The notes beneath the pieces were generated by a model. It was given only the letters and a program-made list of their open reading frames with translations. It ran no database searches and was not told where the DNA came from. 64,000 bases of DNA, taken from positions 1-64,000 of the forward strand of contig VIIQ02000143.1 in assembly GCA_007449985.2 (NCBI GenBank), given 5' to 3'. Below are positions 52,191 to 64,000 of the stretch, piece by piece (within the stretch, counting starts at the first letter, position 1; every line of letters begins with the position of its first letter). Position numbers and translations under genes: made by a program. This stretch comes from Desmodesmus armatus (taxonomy: Eukaryota; Chlorophyta; Chlorophyceae; Sphaeropleales; Scenedesmaceae).

Positions 52191-55100
52191 TCACTTTGTG
52201 AGGTTTTCGCCTCCCTTGGTCAGACCCACGAGCTTGGCGAAGGTGCTGCTGGGTGTGTCCACAATCCCGATGTATGTGAGGAAGGCGTAGAGGTCGAGGA
52301 TGTTGTAGCCGGGCACGTAGCGCCTGCCCGCCATGTAGACGTTGGACAGGGTCACGTTGGGATCGCGGTACTGCTGCCCCTTGTCGTCCAGTCCTGCGCC
52401 GTACCTGCAACAACGCAACCGCATGTTTACGTGATTGAGCCCAGTGCGATTGCAGGTGTTTGCGGCACGATTGCCGGCAATCATGTTACGAAATTAACAC
52501 GACTTGCGTGGTCGAGCTGGCGCACGAACTGGCTCATACATGCTACAGCTGCCCCAGCCCAGGGCTGTAGGGCTGTAGCGACAACTGTAGGAATGACCTG
52601 CTGCGCCACCCACACACCTGACTTTGGAGAAGGCGAGGTTCTTGAAGGCGTACACGTTGTTTGCGAACCAGTAGATGTACTGCTGCACCCATGTCAGCCA
52701 GTGTATGTGGTGCCACTGGGTGTGGCTGTCACGCAGGTTGAACAGCGGGGCAAACCCAAAGGTCAGCTCCCTGCGCCCCTCCTTGCGCAGCTTGCTGATG
52801 ATGTCCTCAATCAACAGCTTCAGGGTGCCTGGGGGGGGGGGGGGACAGCACAGCACACAGCAGCAGTTGGTAATTGCGCAGCCTGCTGATGATGTCCTCG
52901 TACAGCAGCTTCAAGGTGCCTGGGGGGGATGTCGGCATGGCACAGCACACAGCACAGCACACAGCAGCGGTTGGTGGTTTGCGCAGCCTGCTGATGATGT
53001 CATCAATCAAAGCAGCGTCAAGGTGCCTTGGGGGGGGGGACATGGCACGGCACATCACACAGCACAGCAGCGGTTGGTGGTTTGTGCAGCTTGCTGATGA
53101 TGTCATCGATCAAAACAGCGTCAAGGTGCCTGGGGAGGAGATGAGAGGCGCAACAGAGAACAGAGCGGCTGCAGCCGGAGGCTCGGTGCAACTTGTGGCA
53201 AGCTGCTGCCCCCAGCAGCCCCCCACCTGACCTGTGTGTACGCTGCGCTTCACCCGCATCACTGGCATCACGTAGCCGACAAAATAATCGTGCATGCTGC
53301 CGTTCCAAGCCATCACAGTGTGCAGAAATTACCCTTTTGCAGCCTACCAGCACTGCCCGGCTTCATGCGCATGCAGACGCGACGGCACATATTGAGAGCT
53401 TGTGCACAACCCAGCCAACTAAAACCCGAGGCAGCATTGCTCACCTGTGTGTGCGCTGCGCTTCATGCGCATCATAGAAGTGACATAGCCGACCTCCACA
53501 CCGCCCTCCCACAGGGGATCCAGCAGCACAAAGCCGACCACCTCAGGACCTGTGTATGACCCCTCACGGCCCCTCTCCTGCTGCTGATCCTGCACACCAA
53601 CAACATCTGCTGCTGCCGCTGCATCTGCGGGTGGCGCTGCTGCTGCTGCTGCTGCTGCTGGCTTTGCCTCGATAAGCTTTGGGTCTGTTGCATGTGCAGA
53701 TGCTGTCACACTGACCACCACACCGCAGGCGCTTTTGGGGCTGCTGGTGTTGCTGCCTGTTGCTGTTTCCCCCGCGCCGCCGCTGCTGCTGCTGGGTGCT
53801 GCTGCTGTTGCTGCTGCTGCTGGCTTTGCAGATCCTGCCGCTGCTGAAGAACCCTGCTGAACTTGTGGCTTTGCCAGCCAGGTTTTTATGCCTGGAGGGT
53901 TTGTGAGTGAAGAGAGGTTGCTGAGGGATCCAGTGCTGCTCGCTGTGCTGAGCTGTGCAATGCTGCTCGCCCTTGACAGGGCCTGCTGACTGGCCGCACT
54001 GTTGGAACGCTTCACCCTGCATTCAGTGTGTCATGCAATCAGCACACAGATATTCAGTGCACTGGTCAGAGAAGCCAGCAGGGACTTTGCACAGCACATA
54101 AAGAAGCGCACTGGCGCGCAGCACAGCACAGCACAGCGTGGTGCAGTGCACTGCATGCACATTCTCTATCTACTGGGGAATCAGTGGCCGCGCAATCTTC
54201 CTGTCCACTGCCAACGCAGCTGTACATCATTGTGCTGCCCTTGCTGCCCCCCCCCCCCCCGGGCCTCACCGTGGTGGCTTGGGTGGCTTTGCGTTCAGTG
54301 CTGCTCCCTGCAGCACAGGGTCAACCTCCGCAGGCGGGGCACAGGAGGGGTCGAACGACTCGGCCACAAAGATGCGCACGCCGTCACGCAGTTGCATGGT
54401 GGAGTAGTCCACGTTGCGGACGTACACGCGCAGGTGGCGGTCAGCTATGGACTTATGAAGCTGCCAGTCACCTGCGCACAGCAGCGGTGCATACATAAAC
54501 GCACAGCAGCAGTATACACACGCGTAAGAAGGCGTGGTGAGAGCGCCAAGCGAACACAATCGCCCGGTGAAGCAAGTGGGGAAGAAACTTGCACGCTGCT
54601 TGTAGTCAAGCTAGGCTCAGACTCCAAGCTTGTGTTGAGAAGGCATCTGACACACCAGTCTTCATGGCAGGGCACAAAGGCAGACCGCTGACCCCAAACA
54701 AACAGCAGTGTGCTGCTACTGCTGCTGCTGCTGCTGATGTTGCTGTTGCAGCCCCCCCCCCCCCAACCCACCTGACACATCATGCTGCAGCTTGTGCCTG
54801 AGCTCGTCTGTGAGTTCCTCTGGTGCCAGCTCACGCACACGCACACCAGCGTCGCGTGCAGCACGCGCAGCAGCACGCACGGTACGCGTCTTGCCGTTGT
54901 ACGTCCAGGACTGGACCTGCAGGGTACAGGGCAGGTCGGTCATGTCACGACAAAGGAAGTGCATCCAACCGCAAGGCGAGCTAGTGGAAAAGGGAAAAAA
55001 TGTGTTAGTCGCAGCCAGAAGGATGCAAGGCCAGTCATCCGCCAGTGTTGGACCTGTGACCAGGATCAGGCACACACAACATTTGTTGCTTACGCCACGC

Positions 55101-57498
55101 ACGACACACACGCCAAACACCATGGCCCGGCACACAGTCCAAATCTACATCCACGGCACACACATGCGCGTGAGTCCTGCAGTGTCTCAGTGCGCAGACT
55201 GAGGCTCTGCGCACTGTTCCCTCTGCACGCGCTGCATATCTGTGAGTCCCCGTCTGCACATTATTTCAGCTCCCGCGCAGTTTGCATAGCGCACGTGTGC
55301 CTACTCCCGTTTCATAACTATATGTGCTCGCACTCTGCCCCTGTGTGCCCTCCCACCTGCGTACACGCCCTGTCTGTCCCTACCTGCAGCATTTTCTCTG
55401 AGCTTGCGCTGTTGATGTAGCACTCGTGTGCCCACTCCTGCTGTCTACCTCTGCGTACCAAGTACTACTCCTGCTGCCTATCTCGATGGACACTTCACCG
55501 TACATGCAGCGTTGTCCCAGAGCCCGCGCTGTTGACGTAGCGCCCTTTTGCCCACTCCTGCCGTCACATCAGATAGTATCTCTATGTACAATTAACCATA
55601 CCTACAGGGTTGTCTCAGAGCCTTAGCCCCCTCTGCTGATTGACACCCACCTGCAGCGTTGTCTCCACCTGCCACCGACGCACTGCTCGTTACTGAGGGA
55701 TTACGTCACTGTTGCTTGCCTAGCTAGTAGACAGTCTTAGTGAGCTTGCATGTACCCAAGTACTCGAGCTCCATCTGTCGACCCACCTGCAGCGTTGTCT
55801 CAGAGCCTGCGCTGTTGACGTAGTAGCCCAGGTCGTGCAGCAGGTCTGCAAACTCCTCAGTGATGTGGTGGAAGTAGGCCTCAGGGAATTCAGCCAGGAA
55901 GAGCTGCGTCAGGTGGCGCCACTGGCTGCGGTGGGCCAGGGGCTCGCCGATGCCAAACACGATTGCCCGATTGTACCTGGGGAGGGGTAACAGGATAGCG
56001 TTGCAAGGTGAGGGGTGCAGCAGTACAAGGGTACAATATGTGTGACATGGGGGTAAAGGCAGGGGGGAAGGTGGCGCCACTGGCTGTGGTGGTCGAGAGG
56101 CTCGCCGATGCCGAACACGATTGCCCGGTTGTACCTAAGGAGTGCGGTACAGCATTGCGTCATGAAGGTGCGGTCAAGTGAGGTACAGTACAGTGCAGTA
56201 CCTGGGTGTCCCATTATGCCACAGTAGCACGGGTGCAGAGGGGGAAGGCACAAAGGCAACAAAACCATGCGCGTGACCCAGCTCTTATTCTTTTTGGAGA
56301 GATAATAGGAAAATACTTCTCCAGTAGCTAATTAGGGTATTGCATTGTATGGAGTGCATCCAGATTTGTTGATTGTTGCTAGTTTGTTGTAGTAGCTAGT
56401 GAGAACTAGCATGACCATTCAGTGACACAACATGGGGAAAGGGGGGGGTGCAGGTGCACCCGTACCTCCATTGTCAACCCCTACCCCACCCCTCCAAGGC
56501 GAACACTGCTGCACGCAACAGTCCCCCCCCCCCCCCGCCCAATTGACTAATCTGGTGTGTACTCACAGCTCGATCATGACGTATGGCAGTGAGCCCACCC
56601 CTGGCAGGAAGAAGTGGATGAACTCAGGGTTGAACAGCTGGCTGTTGGCAATGGCGTGGCGGCCGTACTGCTTCATGTAGGGGCCAACCAGCTTCCACGC
56701 ATCAGAGTCATGGCCTGGCAGCAGCAGCAGCATGAAGAAATGATAGTGTCAGCGTCAGCTGGTGCAAATGTGCTGCGTGGTGCTTGACATGGAGGGGGGG
56801 GAGGGGGGGGGGGGGGGGGGGGGTGCTGTTCATGGCCCAACTTCCCCTGTGGAAGGGATGCAGGGCATGTACTTGAAGGACTGGAAGAAAGACGGAATTA
56901 ACACATATCAGAGATGCTGACTGCTGCAGCATGACATGACTGGAACTTCCTGGTGCTGTGGAAGTTGCATCACACATAATGCAACTGCGCAGTTGCATGC
57001 ATGGGGACCTTCACCCTGCATGCAGCAGCATGAAATCGAGGTTCCGGGGGTGGTGTTGCTGATGGTACCTAGCTTTCAAACTAATACAATATCAACAAGA
57101 CAGAAAAAGCTGCTGCTCATGCACAGCAGCTACTCACCAAGCTCGGGTTGGGGGAACACATGCACTGGCCTGACAGGCCCGCTGCTGCCAGAGCCATCCT
57201 CTCCTGCTGGCTGCTGCTGCTTCTGCGGAGTACGCTGTCGCAACGAGTCCTGTTGCTGCTGCAGCAGCTGTACTGGTTGATCAGTCTCATCTGCTGTCAG
57301 CTCCAGACCACTCAATGCTGTCTGTCCCTGAGCAACCTGCCTCGCCTGCTGCACCTTCACCAGCGCCGGAGGATCGCCAAACAAACGACCAAACCCAGCT
57401 ATGAATGTTTGAAGCCAAACGAGCAGCGTGAAGAAGCCTGCTACGGATATCTGCACAGCTTTGAACAGCGCTCGTTGCAGCAACACCATGGTGTTCAT
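52191..57498 (-). CDS. MprF-like C-terminal (DUF2156/LPG synthase) protein A, 680 aa
   Basis: Exons 57498-57138, 56714-56567, 55976-55787, 54916-54772, 54471-54270, 54016-53445, 52828-52618 and 52404-52191 join in phase. After an N-terminal hydrophobic segment (about residues 4-40) the protein follows the pattern of bacterial MprF C-terminal domains: YGRHAIANSQLFNP, YNRAIVFGIGEP, LGYYVNSAGSETTLQV, a KTRTVRAAAR segment, GFVLLDPLWEGGVEVGYVTSMMRMKRSAHTG, LTFGFAPLFNL and YAFKNLAFSKVRYGAG. That domain moves an amino acid from tRNA to phosphatidylglycerol. Whether this protein does so is unknown. Exon 6 carries a long Ala/Ser-rich insertion. An open, ATG-less extension upstream of 57498 could mean a further 5' exon. 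Membrane attachment is inferred. Confidence 0.72.
52865..53290 (-). repeat. copies of exon 7 start and exon 6 end in gene A
   Basis: Three truncated versions of the exon 7 acceptor and start (LKLLIEDIISKLRK-like) lie at about 52865-52923, 52976-53025 and 53085-53134. One version of the exon 6 end (VKRSVHTG plus a following GT) lies at about 53228-53290. All are in the intron between the real exons 6 and 7. Confidence 0.85.
55385..56137 (-). repeat. copies of exon 3 of gene A
   Basis: The exon 3 start (YNRAIVFGIGEPL to SQWRHL) is copied at about 56071-56137. Its last ~35 bases plus donor are repeated, decayed, at about 55505-55540 and 55385-55420, with shorter remnants near 55600 and 55655. 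Confidence 0.7.
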
Positions 57499-60400
57499 GC
57501 TGAGCAGACCTATGAAAGATTGCGCGATATGTGTCAGAAGATCGTGCCAATGAGCTACCCACGCCTCATAGATGGGCCGCGATTTCACAGTCTGACACTT
57601 GGTTGGTCCTCAGACTGATCTGCGGTGTCAAATCATTCAGTCAACAAACCATGCAAGAAACATATATCTTGGGGGCCCACTCGCACATCGCGCGGCAGCG
57701 AGAGTGGGGAATTTGACTGGTCAAGCTTCCGGAGCCACTGGTGATAGCGAGCTTTGGCGGTTCTATCCTCAGAGGACCAAAAGCATTAATCCCGTTTGAG
57801 GAACCTTGCAACGACCCCTCTTTGATGCTCCAAAAACTTTGCCCAACGAGACCTGGGTGCCTGAAAAATGCGATCTGTGAGACAGTGCCCGGAACCGGGT
57901 AAAAATGCGATCTGTCAGCAGAGACGATGCCAAAGATCATTCACGAGATATTTCGCATTATGTTTCATCCTGCCCACCAGCCAACATGCCGAAATTCACA
58001 GATATGCCAGCTGCTGTTGGACGGGTTTTACAGTTCAGGTGTAGTTCACACAACACATGTCTTTAGGGGGTCTATCACTCGCAAGGCTGCTGGAGAACCC
58101 GCTTCAAAAGGGCTTTGGATTACTGAAGAGGCGGTGCAGACACTGCAAGCTCGCAGCAGCAGCAGCCCCGCCCCTCTCAGCACTCACTACTGGGCCAGCC
58201 TGCTCAGGGACTCCACCCACTGTCTGGTGACCATATCCCTGACAAGAGACCGCAACAAAGTACAAGGCACTCCATCAGTGGTATTGAGCGCTTCAACCCC
58301 TGAGGGAGCAGGGTCGACAACGACCCTCAAACCCTCAAACCCCAACCCCTTCCACACGCAGTGCATGTGACACCTGCGGCCGCTACGGCACAACCGCAGG
58401 GTCCAGCACCTGGGGTACCCCAAAGATCGCCTCAAGCACACAAAGCATGCATGTGCCCCCCCCCCCCTTGTCAGCTTGCCACCGCCACCGCCAGTTCACT
58501 TGCTGCAGCCTGCACATGGGCAAGCCCCATGCCAAAGCGGTAGTCCTGCCATTACATCTGCACAGGCTCAAGTGTACATTGCAATCCTTCCGTTCCACTA
58601 GCCCAGCAACACCCCATGCGATAACAATCAAGCGGCGCTGTGTCCACTATCCCTCAACGCACCTCCCCACTCGCCAGCACACAACACGCCTGCTCTGGAA
58701 CATTACCAGCCCAACTTGGTTGAAGACTACCACACTTCCATCAAACGCGTCCCCACCAAATGCCATCCTGCTCCGTTCATGTGGGATGCGGTACCACCCA
58801 TGAGTGCAAAGTGTCCGACTCTCTGTCCTGACTTCAGCACCCCCATAGTCACAGCAACAGAAGGTGGAAGTTGTGGTCAGTCTGGGCTGGACTTACCCCT
58901 GCAGCAATCCCAGGAGCACCCGACCCCACTCAATGCCTGTCCAGCACGCTGACATGCACCGTACACACCATGCGATATCAGTGCTGAGCAGCTGCAAGTC
59001 CAGCATGCTGTGCGTACCCCATGATCAAGCTGCAGTGGCAACAACCCACCCCGCTTGTCATACATCTTCCGCGCTTGTCGTACACGCAGACCCTTGAAAG
59101 AAGAAAAGACAATACACACAGCAACTCAGCAAGTCAAAGAAGCGCGCTGCAAATGCAGCAAAATCCCCGGTCTTCAAGACACCAACGCCAAAACCGACGT
59201 TGAGCATCCACAACGCGCGGCAACGCCTGTTGATGCCAGCTGCCGCTGTCATTCCCACACTCCCACCACCCCACCATGGCAACAACGAAATGTACCGGAC
59301 AAGTCACACAACAAAGCGCACATTGTCTGCAGAGTCACAGCCACGACCAGTACAGACACAGAGGCACTTTGAGGATGCAACAGCCAGACCAAGTACCCAC
59401 GATGAAATGCAGAGTCACTTCCACGACCGATGCACTGCGAGGAGGTCCACAGCGAGGGCAAGGGGCCCACAGATGCTTGGGAGGAGACCCAACCACACCA
59501 CCAGATGTACACTGTACGGCTGACGCTGCTGCACGCAAGGCCAACAGAAAGCACTCACACCCAGCGCCAGTAGTGCAGGCAGTGTGTTGTCCAAGGCGGG
59601 GGGGGGGGCAGTCCAGTCAACTTTGGACACTAGGCTGGACTTTGACTTGGTACTTTCACAATAGATTTATAGCATTATAAATAACATATGGTAAGAAATT
59701 GACAGCAATCTGAGCAGGTTGAAAACAGGGGGGTGGGTGGGTGGGTCAAGCTGGGTTTACAGTAACTTCCTGGCATGCTGTCAGCTTCTTGTAGGAGCAT
59801 CGGATGAAGCTGAGAAGTAGCGCATTCGAAAGCTATCGAAAAACTGAGTTGATATAAGCATGTTCTGACCATCTTTAGTTACCATTTACCCCTGAGGCTG
59901 CCCATGCCAGTACTATAGCCGTGGCACGGTGCCCGGCACCAAGTCAGCCCCCATGATGCCAGTACCCAGACATGCGTCACAAGAGTGCACAGACCAGCAC
60001 CAAGTCAGCCCCCAGCACCAACGGTCCCTGCAAATGTGCCCTGTGTGACCGTGACCCACCAGCTGTGGTTTGGAAGTACCACATGCTGTCTCACTGGCAG
60101 CAGATGCACCCAGACCACCACAGCCGACAACAGAGGTGCAACAGGATTGGTGTGTCCTGCTACAGACTCTGAGCAGGTTTGAGGGCACATGTAATTGAAC
60201 AGGCATGCTGGTTGGTTGTACCAACTGTGTTGTTTCATGTGTGTTTCTAGGGCTGCACAGCAGTGCTTTGATCACGTCGCTGACCGCCGCTGCCGTGCTC
60301 CACAGGTCTCTTGACTGATAGAACACAACAACACCCTTGTGGCCATCAGAGTACCTCAGGAAACATGTATAAATATATGATAACACTTTAGGCCTTGCTT

Positions 60401-61306
60401 AGGCCAGTTACAAGACGTTCAGAGGATATTAAGGGGTGGGTGGGGGGTGGGTGGGTGGGCGGGGGGTCCCAGTTTCAACTTCTTAGCCTAGTGTCCGACA
60501 ACACCCTTAGCGCCCCCCCCCCTGTCCAAGGGGTCATTTACTGCACAATCATTGAACACAGAAGCAGCAGCTGCTGCACTGCACAGGCCACGAGGCGCAA
60601 AGTAGAAAGACAAAATCGTCGACGCTGCCGATACCCACACACAAAATTGCCAACAATCAAAGGGCTGCACACAGGTGTCTGCACAACCAACAACCCTGCC
60701 TGTCTGGCTGTATTGTACTGTACTGTGTTGCACTGTACTGAACTGTCACGTTGTTAGTGCCCAGTCGCTGTGTTGCGCTGTACAAAGAAAAGAAGGGCAG
60801 CAGCGCTGCACACAGATAAGGTTGTAAGCTGCCCGCACCGGCAGGGTCGCAACACTGCAAATCACCCCCCACAAACAACTCACAGTCACTCTTGTCACCC
60901 TGCATGTGCACTGGTAAGCCGTCAACATGGCGGCAGTACTACCGTATGTATGTACGTATGTAAACAAACAAGCCTGCACATCATACAAGACCTGCAGGCC
61001 GGCAACTCATTCAAGTGTGAAAATCCACACCAACCGCATGCTTGTGCAAGATGACAACAGAGACCGAGAACACAAGCGCCAAGCACACCGAGGGTCCCCA
61101 CCAGCAGCCGTGGTCATGCAGTGCATCCGTCAGACAGTGAGCACACAGCAGCCAGCCATGCATGCTTTGAAGCAGCCAGCCTGTGCATAGCACAGCATAC
61201 GCTGCGACACACGAGTATCAGTACCCCTTCCCTCCACAACCACCCGCCGCTGTCCCACCGCACATCCGTGCCTGCATACCGCGCCTGCCCTGGTGGCAGG
61301 GCCTTT
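57499..61306. other. intergenic region between the two MprF-like genes
   Basis: No gene recognised in either strand. It includes the gene A upstream region, a poly-G tract near 59600, a G-rich stretch at about 60432-60466 that could form a G-quadruplex, and possible 3' sequence of gene B at its right end. Confidence 0.5.
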
Positions 61307-63884
61307 CTACTCCAAGTTCTCTCCACCCTTCTTGAGCCCATCAGCTTGAGAAACACACTGATGGGGTTGTCGATGATGCCCACAAACTTGAAGAAGCCGT
61401 ACAGCTCCAGGATGCTCCAGCCCGGGGTGTAGTGCTTTGCGGCCATGTAGACGTACGTCAGGGTCACGTTGGGGTCGTTGAAGGCCGTGCCAGTCTTGTT
61501 CAGTCCAGCGCCGTAGCGGACCTTGGAGTAGGCAAGGTTCTTGAAGGCGTACCTGCAGGACAGACAGCAGGCCAGCACACACCACGTTCATGCAGGAGGA
61601 TTGATTTACAACCCTGTGACAGCCAACATCTCATGAGCGCTATCACCAAGCCGATTCGAAACTTCGGAGGCCACCTAGCTCACACATGTTGAGCAATGTC
61701 ATCCCTACAACACACACTTCTGTAAACCCAGCAGCAACCGGCACCGCTGACTTACACATTGTTTGCACAGTGGAAGAGGTACTCAGCCACCCAGCGCATC
61801 CAGTGCAGGTAGCGCCGCCCAGAGCTGTCATTCATGTTGAACAGCGGGGCAAACCCAAAGGTGAACTCCTTCTTGCCCTCCTTGCGCAGCTTGCTGATGA
61901 TGTCCTCAATCAATAGCTTCAAGGTGCCTGGGGGGGGGGTGCACAGCACAGCACGGCGCAGCACACAGCAGCGGTTGGTGGCGTGCGCAGGTTGTAGCGG
62001 CAGCAGCTGCAGAATGAAGCCTGCCACTACCCCGTTTGTGTGCGCAAAGTCCTGCAAAGTTCTGCCTCCGTGCAGTAGGCGGGGTGCCCAGGACGAGTTT
62101 CCTTGCCTCACTTGTGATCAGCACAGCTTGCCGATATCTCTACATGCCCCACCTTGTATGTGTGCGCTGCGCTTCATACACATCATGAACGTGACGCAGC
62201 TGCCAAATAGTTGTGCCGGGAACCTGTCCAAAACGCCGTCTTGGTGTTCAGTACCCAGCCTCCTGCAGCCCCCAGCAGCCCCCCACCCCACCTGTGTGTG
62301 CGCTGTGCTTCATGCGCATCATGGTCGTGACGCCACTCGTCATGCAATGCTCCTCATAAAAACTAGAGCACAACCAAGCAACCTGCAGCCCCCTGCAGCA
62401 CCCCACCGCACCTGTATGTGCGCTGCGCTTCACGCGCATCATGGTCGTGACGCCACTCGTCATGCAATGCTCCTCCTAAACACCTAAGCACAACCAAGGG
62501 AACTGCAGCCCCCAGTAGCACCCCACCGCACCTGTATGTGCGCTGCGCTTCATGCGCATGACTGACGCAACGTAGCCAACCTCCTGCCCCTGCTCCCACA
62601 AGGGATCCAGCAGCACAAAGCCCACAAGCTCTGGCCCCAGCACGGCCCCAGTTTCCTTGCTGCACGCATCTGGCAAGGCAGCAGCATCGCTTTGCTGCTG
62701 CACGCCTACAGCGACCACTGCCTCTGCACCCTCGTACACAGCCTCCTCCTCCTGCTGCTGCTGCTGTCCAAACTTGATGGCTTTGCTGTCTGTGGTCAGG
62801 TTTGGCACCAGGAGGGGGCCCACGTGCGCAAGGCAGTCTGGGCTCACGGGGCGTGTGGAGGGGCTAGCACTGCCTGTAGGGCTGCTCAAAGGGCTGCCTT
62901 CACAGCTGGAAGGCTGTCCGAGGTGCAGGCTTCCCGGCCTTGCCATGCTGCTTCTGTTCGCGCTGCTGCTGCTGGTGTCTGCTGGGGGCTCAGAGTTGCT
63001 CGGAGCAAGCACGTCTCTGCTCAGTGGACCGCTGCCACTGTTGCGCTGCGGACTCTTGCTGCCGCTGCCAATGCCACTGCTGGCAGTGACGTTCCAGCCT
63101 GCTAGGACGCGAGTGGAACTCGTGCTGGCCAGGCTGCCGGTGCTGTTGCAGGGGTGGAAGGATGACTGGGGGGCCGACTGTGTGGGGACGAGGCTGGAGC
63201 CCTGGCTGCGGCTGCGCCTGCAGGGTACACACATATACACGGCAGCGCAAGCGAAGATGACTATCACAACATTGGCTGCAGCTGCGCCTGCAGGGTGTTT
63301 TCATGGCAGCAGAAGAGGCGTTCAGTATTCATCACACAAAACAATTGGCTGCGGCAGTACGTCAGCCACAGGCTGCACTTGCAGAGAGCACTCACGGCGA
63401 CACGGGCCAAGAAACACGTCAAGTATCACACCCGGCACTTGGCCATTGTCACCAACAGATACTACACCGTGAAATTAGTCATAAAGTGTTTAGACACTTG
63501 TGCCAACAGTACCAACCAACACAAGGGGGCTTTGTGACACGAATGAGGGCAGAGGCTATACCCAGAATCATCCAGCAGACATGTACCAGTGACCCCTGAC
63601 ACTACACGAAGGGGCAGCTTAGTCTGAATCAACAACACGTGAACAGCGTCACAGCAGTAGTTGCGCTCGCTCTTTCTCTCACCGTGGTGGCTTGGGTGGC
63701 TTTGCGTTCAGCGCCGCGCCCTGCAGTACAGGGTCAACCTCCGCAGGCGGGGCACAGGAGGGGTCGAACGACTCGGCAACAAAGATGCGCACGCCGTCAC
63801 GCAGCTCAATGTTGTCAAAGTCAACGTGGCGCACAAACACGCGCAGCTCGCGGTCAGCGATCGCCTTCTGTTGCTTCCAGCACC
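61307..63884 (-). CDS. MprF-like C-terminal protein B, partial, frame shifted at its end
   Basis: Four 3' exons are in the window: 63884-63683, 63217-62532, 61927-61756 and 61552-61307. Earlier exons lie beyond position 64000. The sequence parallels gene A exon by exon: IADRELRVFVRHVDFDNIELRDGV, a Ser-rich insertion unlike that of A, GFVLLDPLWEQGQEVGYVASVMRMKRSAHTG, FTFGFAPLFNM, then YAFKNLAYSKVRYGAG. A one-base loss near 61337 puts the final ten residues (GLKKGGENLE then stop in the expected frame, 61309-61307) out of frame. Read as assembled, translation would run on to 61114. Introns differ from A: here one splits NNV|YAF, whereas A has one after SKVR. Function as for A: uncertain. Confidence 0.7.
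62152..62465 (-). repeat. three copies of the exon 6 end of gene B
   Basis: Segments at about 62152-62200, 62291-62345 and 62411-62465 repeat the last ~50 bases of the exon ending MRMKRSAHTG together with its donor. The two right-hand copies are nearly identical to each other, including flanking sequence (period about 120). Confidence 0.85.
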
Positions 63885-64000
63885 CTGTGGTAATGACAGT
63901 CAACACAGGCACACCAGCGTGGCAAGAGGTCAAGCTGCCCGCGTGCGCTGCTAACACACGACCAGCAACCCTGGAACACAGCAGGGCACCACTCAGTCCA

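Noticed and set aside
61114..61306. Extended C-terminus of MprF-like protein B
   Set aside because: Gene A stops at the position equivalent to 61307, and the extra residues are low-similarity readthrough after a probable one-base loss.

Overview
The window looks like nuclear DNA of a chlorophyte green alga, probably Chlorophyceae (Sphaeropleales-like). This is inferred from GC-rich, intron-dense genes with GTGAGT/GTAAGT donors, long CAG/GCN repeats inside coding exons, TTTAGGG/TTTTAGGG-type interstitial telomere repeats, and conserved eukaryotic proteins. No rRNA, tRNA or CRISPR array was found. Exon models were built by eye from splice sites, reading phase and protein similarity; the complete gene models have consistent phase from start to stop.

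Layout. (1) 1-11.8 kb, minus strand: a large, decayed Ty3/gypsy LTR retrotransposon whose 3' end lies off the left edge. In transcription order it has gag, aspartic protease, a long acidic linker with a repeated ~35-residue motif, reverse transcriptase, RNase H, a deoxynucleoside-kinase-like domain, a PHD finger and integrase. (2) 12.0-21.8 kb, minus strand: a tandem family of small secreted proteins (signal peptide, short conserved exon, Cys-rich and/or Lys/His/Pro repeat exon, nine-residue Cys-His tail). All three promoters share a 21-bp inverted repeat beside a TATA-like box. The third unit looks like a fusion of two family members made by unequal crossing-over. (3) 23.9-35.7 kb, plus strand: CPSF100/CPSF2, an mRNA 3'-processing factor (14 exons, 869 aa). 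(4) 36.8-39.0 kb, plus strand: a compact RING-IBR-RING E3 ubiquitin ligase (4 exons, 297 aa). (5) 42.3-47.8 kb, minus strand: a membrane-anchored cytochrome P450 (9 exons, 648 aa). (6) 52.2-57.5 kb and 61.3-64 kb, minus strand: two tandem paralogues resembling the C-terminal domain of bacterial MprF-type phosphatidylglycerol aminoacyltransferases (DUF2156/LPG_synthase_C). The second runs off the right edge and has a shifted reading frame at its very end.

Two themes recur. First, nearly every long gene (CPSF2, RBR ligase, P450, both MprF-like genes) carries truncated tandem copies of its own exons in its introns, usually a splice site plus the adjoining part of an exon; CPSF2 exon 11 has eight copies of its 5' part. 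Second, introns tend to have a poly-G tract just after the 5' splice site and a poly-C tract before the 3' splice site. These tracts often border the duplicated pieces and may have promoted them.

The genes are not an operon-like unit; apart from the two tandem families they are ordinary neighbours. The strongest candidate for an undescribed system is the retrotransposon with its own nucleoside-kinase-like domain and a PHD reader next to the integrase. The fused secreted-protein gene is second.
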